A stretch of 64,000 nucleotides of DNA. Source: Catonia carolina (lineage: Eukaryota; Arthropoda; Insecta; Hemiptera; Achilidae). Positions 60,355 to 64,000 of the stretch are shown piece after piece. The notes under the pieces were generated by a model. The model saw only the letters and a list, made by a program, of their open reading frames with translations, did not search any database and was not told where the DNA came from. Position 1 is the first letter of the stretch; each line of letters begins with the position of its first letter. Both the position numbers and the translations under genes were made by a program. The stretch spans positions 237,103,038 through 237,167,037 of the forward strand of contig JAQMRL010000001.1 in assembly GCA_035578175.1 (NCBI GenBank), in the 5' to 3' direction.

Positions 60355-62220
60355 TCAGTCTCTCGACTGGTTTGATGCAGTTCTCCAAGCTGTTCTATCT
60401 TGCGCAAGTCGTTTCATATCTACATACCTGTAACACCCTACATCTTTTGTAATTTGCTTTATATATTCTAATCTTTGCCTCCCTCTACAATTTACTCCCT
60501 CAATGTTACCCTCCATTATTGATAGCCCAATACCTGGATGTCTTAGGATATGCCCCACTAGCCTATCCCTTCTTTTGGTAAGATGCTTCCATATGCTTCT
60601 TTTTTCATCCACTCGCCTAAGAACCTCTAAATTACGTATTTTGTCCACCCACCTAATCTTTAACATTTTCCTATAACACCACATTTCAAAAGCTTCTATC
60701 CTCTTCCGTTCTACAGCCCCTATCACCCACGTTTCACTTCCGTATAATGCTACACTCCAAACATGTTTTAAAAAATTTTTCCTAATCTGTAAATCAATGT
60801 TTATAGTCAGTAAGCTGTTTTTCATTTCAAAGGCTTTTCTAGCTTGAGCAATTCTACTCTTGATATCACTCGTGCTTCTACCATCCTTTGTTATTTTACT
60901 CCCTAGATAGCAGAATTCCCCAACTTCCTGTATGTTCTCGTTGCCTACTTTTAAATTTCCCATCTCTTCTAAACCACTCTTGCTGCTGCACAACACTTTC
61001 GTTTTGTTCTTATTAATTTTCATGAAGTAATCCTTCCTCAAGATCTCATCCATTCCATTTAAGGCATCCTCTAGTTCATTCTTTGCCTCGGCTAATACTA
61101 CTATATCATCGGCGAATCTCAACATTTTTATTGTTTCTCCTTGAATTTTTATTCCTACGTCAAATTTCTCCTTCACTTCATTTATAGCCTCTTCTATATA
61201 CAAGTTAAAAAGTAGTGGTGACAGAGAACAACCTTGTCGTACACCTTTTCTTACAGCAGCCTCTTTTTCGTACCCCTCGATTCTCAAAACAGCCGTTTGA
61301 TTCTTATACAGACTGTAGATAACTTTCCTTTCTTTGTATTTAATTCCTAGCCTTTTCAAAGTTTTAAACATTTTACTCCAGTCCAGATTGTCAAATGCTT
61401 TCTCTAAATCTACAAATGCCATAAAAGTAGTTTTATTTTTCTGTATCCTTTTCTCAATAATCAGTCTCAGAGCCAATATTGCATCTCGAGTTCCCATTCT
61501 CCTTCTAAATCCAAATTGGTCATCGTCCAATACTTCTTCTACTCGGTGTTCTATTCTCCTGTATATAATTCTTGTCAGTATCTTAGATGCATGGCATGTT
61601 AGGCTGATGGTTCTGTAATGTTCACACTTCTCCGCTCCTGACTTTTTTGGTATTGGAATCATAATATTTTTTTTAAAGTCCGATGGTACCTCTCCACTCT
61701 CATACATTCTGCACACAAGTTTGTATAATTTGTTTTGAGCAACTTTGCCACATCGTAATAATAATTCCGATGGTATGTTATCTATTCCTGGTGTCTTATT
61801 CATATTCATATCCTTAAGTGCCCGATCGAATTCTTCTCGTAGTATAGGGTCCCCTTTTTGATCTTCTTCAACATCAGTTTCTTGTTCTATCGCATCATAT
61901 TCTAATTCTTTTCCCATGTAGAGTTGATTTACGTATTCCTTCCATCTTTCAGCTCTCTCTTGGCCATTCAACAATGGTTTACCACCTGCGCTTTGTAAAT
62001 TAACAGCTTTCATCTTTCGGTCTCCAAAGTTTTCCCTTATTTTTCTATAAGCTGCGTCCACTTTACCAACTGCCATTTTACTTTCAATGTCCGTACATTT
62101 CGCTCTGATCCACTCTTCCTTCGCTTTCTTACACCTTTTGTTTATGGTATTTCTCAAGTAGCAATATTGCCTTTTACCTCTCTCGTCCTTTGCGTTTTTA
62201 TATTTTCTTCGCTCATCCAT
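60355..62220 (-). pseudogene. LINE reverse-transcriptase part
   Basis: 621-residue frame continuing the endonuclease after the frameshift; the first Met is internal, not a true start. Copies element RNA into DNA at the nick. Motifs: KTPGIDNIPSELLLRCG (~150), PIPKKSGAEKCEHYRTISL, FGFRRRMGTRDAI, AFVDLEKAFDNLDW (first catalytic Asp), RKGVRQGCSLSPLLFNLY, MLRFADDIVVLAEAK (FADD in place of YADD), FCYLGSKIT, LYGSETWVIG, KRRDRLVGHILRH, and the end RTAWRTASNQSRD. Uninterrupted, so the insertion is young. The clade (RTE-like or related) was not resolved. Confidence 0.92.
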
Positions 62221-62236
62221 CAGTTCTAAAATATCA

Positions 62237-63316
62237 TTAGTAAATCCACGGTTTTCTACCTCTTCTTTTAGTATGTCCTAACCATTCTTCCGCTGCTTTC
62301 ACTACCACCTCCTTGAAGTTTATCCACTCCTCCTCTACATTTCCTGTGTCATTACCTCTTTCTTCTATCCCTTTTTGAATACTCTCCTGGAAACCTACCT
62401 GGGTGTCTTGTTCTCTTAGTTTGTCTACATCCCACCTAGCATTTCCCTGTCCCTTCTTCAGTTTTTTAAGTTTAAGCCTGCTATCCATTACTACTAAGTT
62501 ATGATCACTCCCTATGTCTGCACCTGGATAGGCTTTACAGTTCATAATCTGGTTTCTGAATCTTTGTCTAACCATTATGTAATCTATTTGGTATCTTCCC
62601 TTGTCACCTGGCATCATCCAAGTGTATAACCTCCTTTTGTGATTCTTAAAAAGTGTATTGCCTATCACTAAATTATATTTGGAGCAGAAATCTACCAGCC
62701 GACTCCCTCTGTCATTTCTTTTCCCTAGACCATATTCTCCGACTATCTTTCCTTCTTTTCCTTCTCCAACTACTGCATTCCAGTCTCCCATAACTATCAA
62801 ATTTTCATCACCCTTGACATATTTTATTACTTCATCTAATTCCTCATATACTTGTTCTATTTCTTCCTCTCTGTGTGAAGACGTAGGCATGTAGACCTGC
62901 ACTATAGTGGTAGACTTTGGTTTCGTATCTACTCTAACCATGATAATCCTATCACTACACTGCTTATAGTAAGTCACTCTTTGTCCAATTTTTTTATTCA
63001 TTACTAGACCCACTCCGCCCTGCCCTCCGATGGCTTTAGTGTTAATAACCCTATAATCCCCGGACCAAAAGTCTTGATCATTATCCCAGCGTACCTCACC
63101 AATGCCTACAATATCTAACTTCAACCTATCCATTTCCCTTTTTAAATTCTCTAACCTACCAGTTTGTTTTAAACTCCTAACATTCCATGTTCCAACTCGC
63201 AGAATTTCAGAAACTTTTATTTTTTTGATGAAGTCCCCTCTGATAGTCCTCGCCCGGAGATCCGAATGGAGGACTAGTTTATCTCCGGAATGTTTTACCA
63301 GAGAGGACGCCATCAT
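62237..63316 (-). pseudogene. LINE endonuclease part (ORF broken at its end)
   Basis: A 359-residue frame with an apurinic-endonuclease-like domain that nicks target DNA for reverse transcription. Motifs: RVGTWNVRSL (~41-50), IVGIGEVRWDN (Glu, metal), GGQGGVGLVMNKK, VYMPTSSHREEE, VMGDWNAVVGEGK (Asp and Asn), KRRLYTWMMPG, YQIDYIMV, GSDHNLVVM (catalytic SDH). It ends GRKPWIY and TAA at 62239-62237. One extra A on the - strand (complement of 62245) shifts the frame; without it the reading would pass directly into the reverse transcriptase frame. Start taken at MMASSLVKHSG. Confidence 0.9.
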
Positions 63317-63730
63317 AAATTTTTCATATTTTGAAGTTCTCGAAGTTCTTGAAGATCTGCATATACTAAGTAAGCCTAACCAGAATCATACATGAAGGAG
63401 TTTCCTTACGATAATTCTAGTCAGACAGAAAAAGCTGTAGTTTACTGTTGCTTTCAGCTTTTTGGTTGGCAGACTGAGTGCCCCAAGCCACCGTCTGCCA
63501 GGGTGGAATGGGCAGCCCTTCCAGTTCCGTTCACCATGAGCCGGTTATCGTGCTGATGAGCGGTCACATGGTTACTAACAGGCCACGCAACGTGAATGTA
63601 TGGATAGGACACTAGCCTTCTATCCCGGCTGGTTCCCTTAAGCCTTTTGTAAAAGGAATTAAGGGGTCTCCTTCCAGTTGACGACAGAAGCCCTTTATAG
63701 CCCGAAATCACTTTACGAAACAAAAATCGG
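63317..63730 (-). other. Probable 5' leader of the LINE
   Basis: Less AT-rich than its flank. The 89-codon ORF 63723-63454 ends LADGGLGHSVCQPKS; similar short frames often precede this kind of LINE (from memory). It is treated as leader, not as a gene. Confidence 0.45.
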
Positions 63731-63734
63731 AAAC

Positions 63735-64000
63735 AATAATATGTTAACGAACGACTAAATTGATAATATTTTAAAACAACAATTAAAAACTAACAAACAA
63801 TACCGCGTTTTTGAATAAAACCAACACCATAAACAAAGAAACAATACACAGTTACACAGCATAAAATCCAAACTTGCTTTTTCTTTACACGCTACCTACA
63901 AGAGACAAGAGGTTAAACAAAAGGGAAATTTTTAGATCAAATATTCCCCATTTCAATACAAACAAAATTATCTGTTTTGAACTTGGAATACAAAACTGCG
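63735..64000. other. AT-rich edge, nothing recognised
   Basis: Possibly the Mad intron continuing beyond the window. Confidence 0.3.

Larger units (their letters stand above)
60341..63730 (-). mobile_element. Near-complete non-LTR retrotransposon (APE endonuclease + reverse transcriptase)
   Basis: 3' end is the A-rich run complementary to 60342-60351. Coding runs 63316 to 60355, followed 5' by ~400 bp of GC-richer leader that holds a short ORF (63723-63454). Lies upstream (in Mad sense) of the visible Mad exons, in the same orientation. A 3'-end fragment of the same family is at 46208-46318. No target duplication was resolved. Confidence 0.9.

Noticed and set aside
63454..63723. Independent small gene upstream of the LINE
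   Set aside because: Position, orientation and composition fit the LINE leader; no separate promoter or conservation evidence.

Overview
This window looks like nuclear DNA of an arthropod, most likely an insect and possibly a hemipteran (inference: AT-rich non-coding DNA, long introns, very dense diverse transposons, an insect-type Mad protein). Two conserved protein-coding genes can be read by joining exons. Nearly everything else is transposon, SINE or satellite-like material.

Gene 1 is on the + strand (10815-30576): a complete ten-exon phosphoglucomutase-2/phosphopentomutase gene. All nine introns have GT/AG ends and compatible phases, giving a 602-residue enzyme. Gene 2 is on the - strand (58655 down to 53233): the last three coding exons of Mad, the BMP-pathway R-Smad. 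They cover the MH2 domain and the C-terminal SSVS phosphorylation motif; the MH1 and linker exons lie beyond the right edge. The two genes converge. I see no functional link between them.

Layout. 1-10800 holds SINEs, a ~950-bp interspersed repeat, a pogo-like fragment and a mariner-like pseudogene; a copy of the 950-bp repeat ends 93 bp before the PGM2 start codon. 10800-30600 is PGM2, with introns full of SINEs, LINE fragments, mariner and Tigger relics and nested foldback elements. 31900-35300 is a composite element: long inverted repeats (~300-360 bp) around five tandem ~440-bp units. 35540-36472 is a mariner relic with TA duplications. 39099-42680 is a hAT-type element, with an imperfect 8-bp target duplication, that carries several nested repeats. 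44000-53200 holds SINEs, a 130-bp direct duplication and two LINE remnants, each interrupted by a terminal-inverted-repeat element. 53200-58700 is Mad. 60341-63730 is an almost intact non-LTR retrotransposon (- strand) broken by one inserted base; a 3'-end copy of the same family lies at 46208.

No rRNA, CRISPR, operon or prokaryotic feature was seen. tRNA-like sequences here are SINE heads. The most unusual structures are the inverted-repeat/tandem-array element (31900-35300), the histone-type 3' stem-loop in a GC-rich island inside a PGM2 intron (15734-15749), and the nested foldback/Tigger/SINE stack in the last PGM2 intron.
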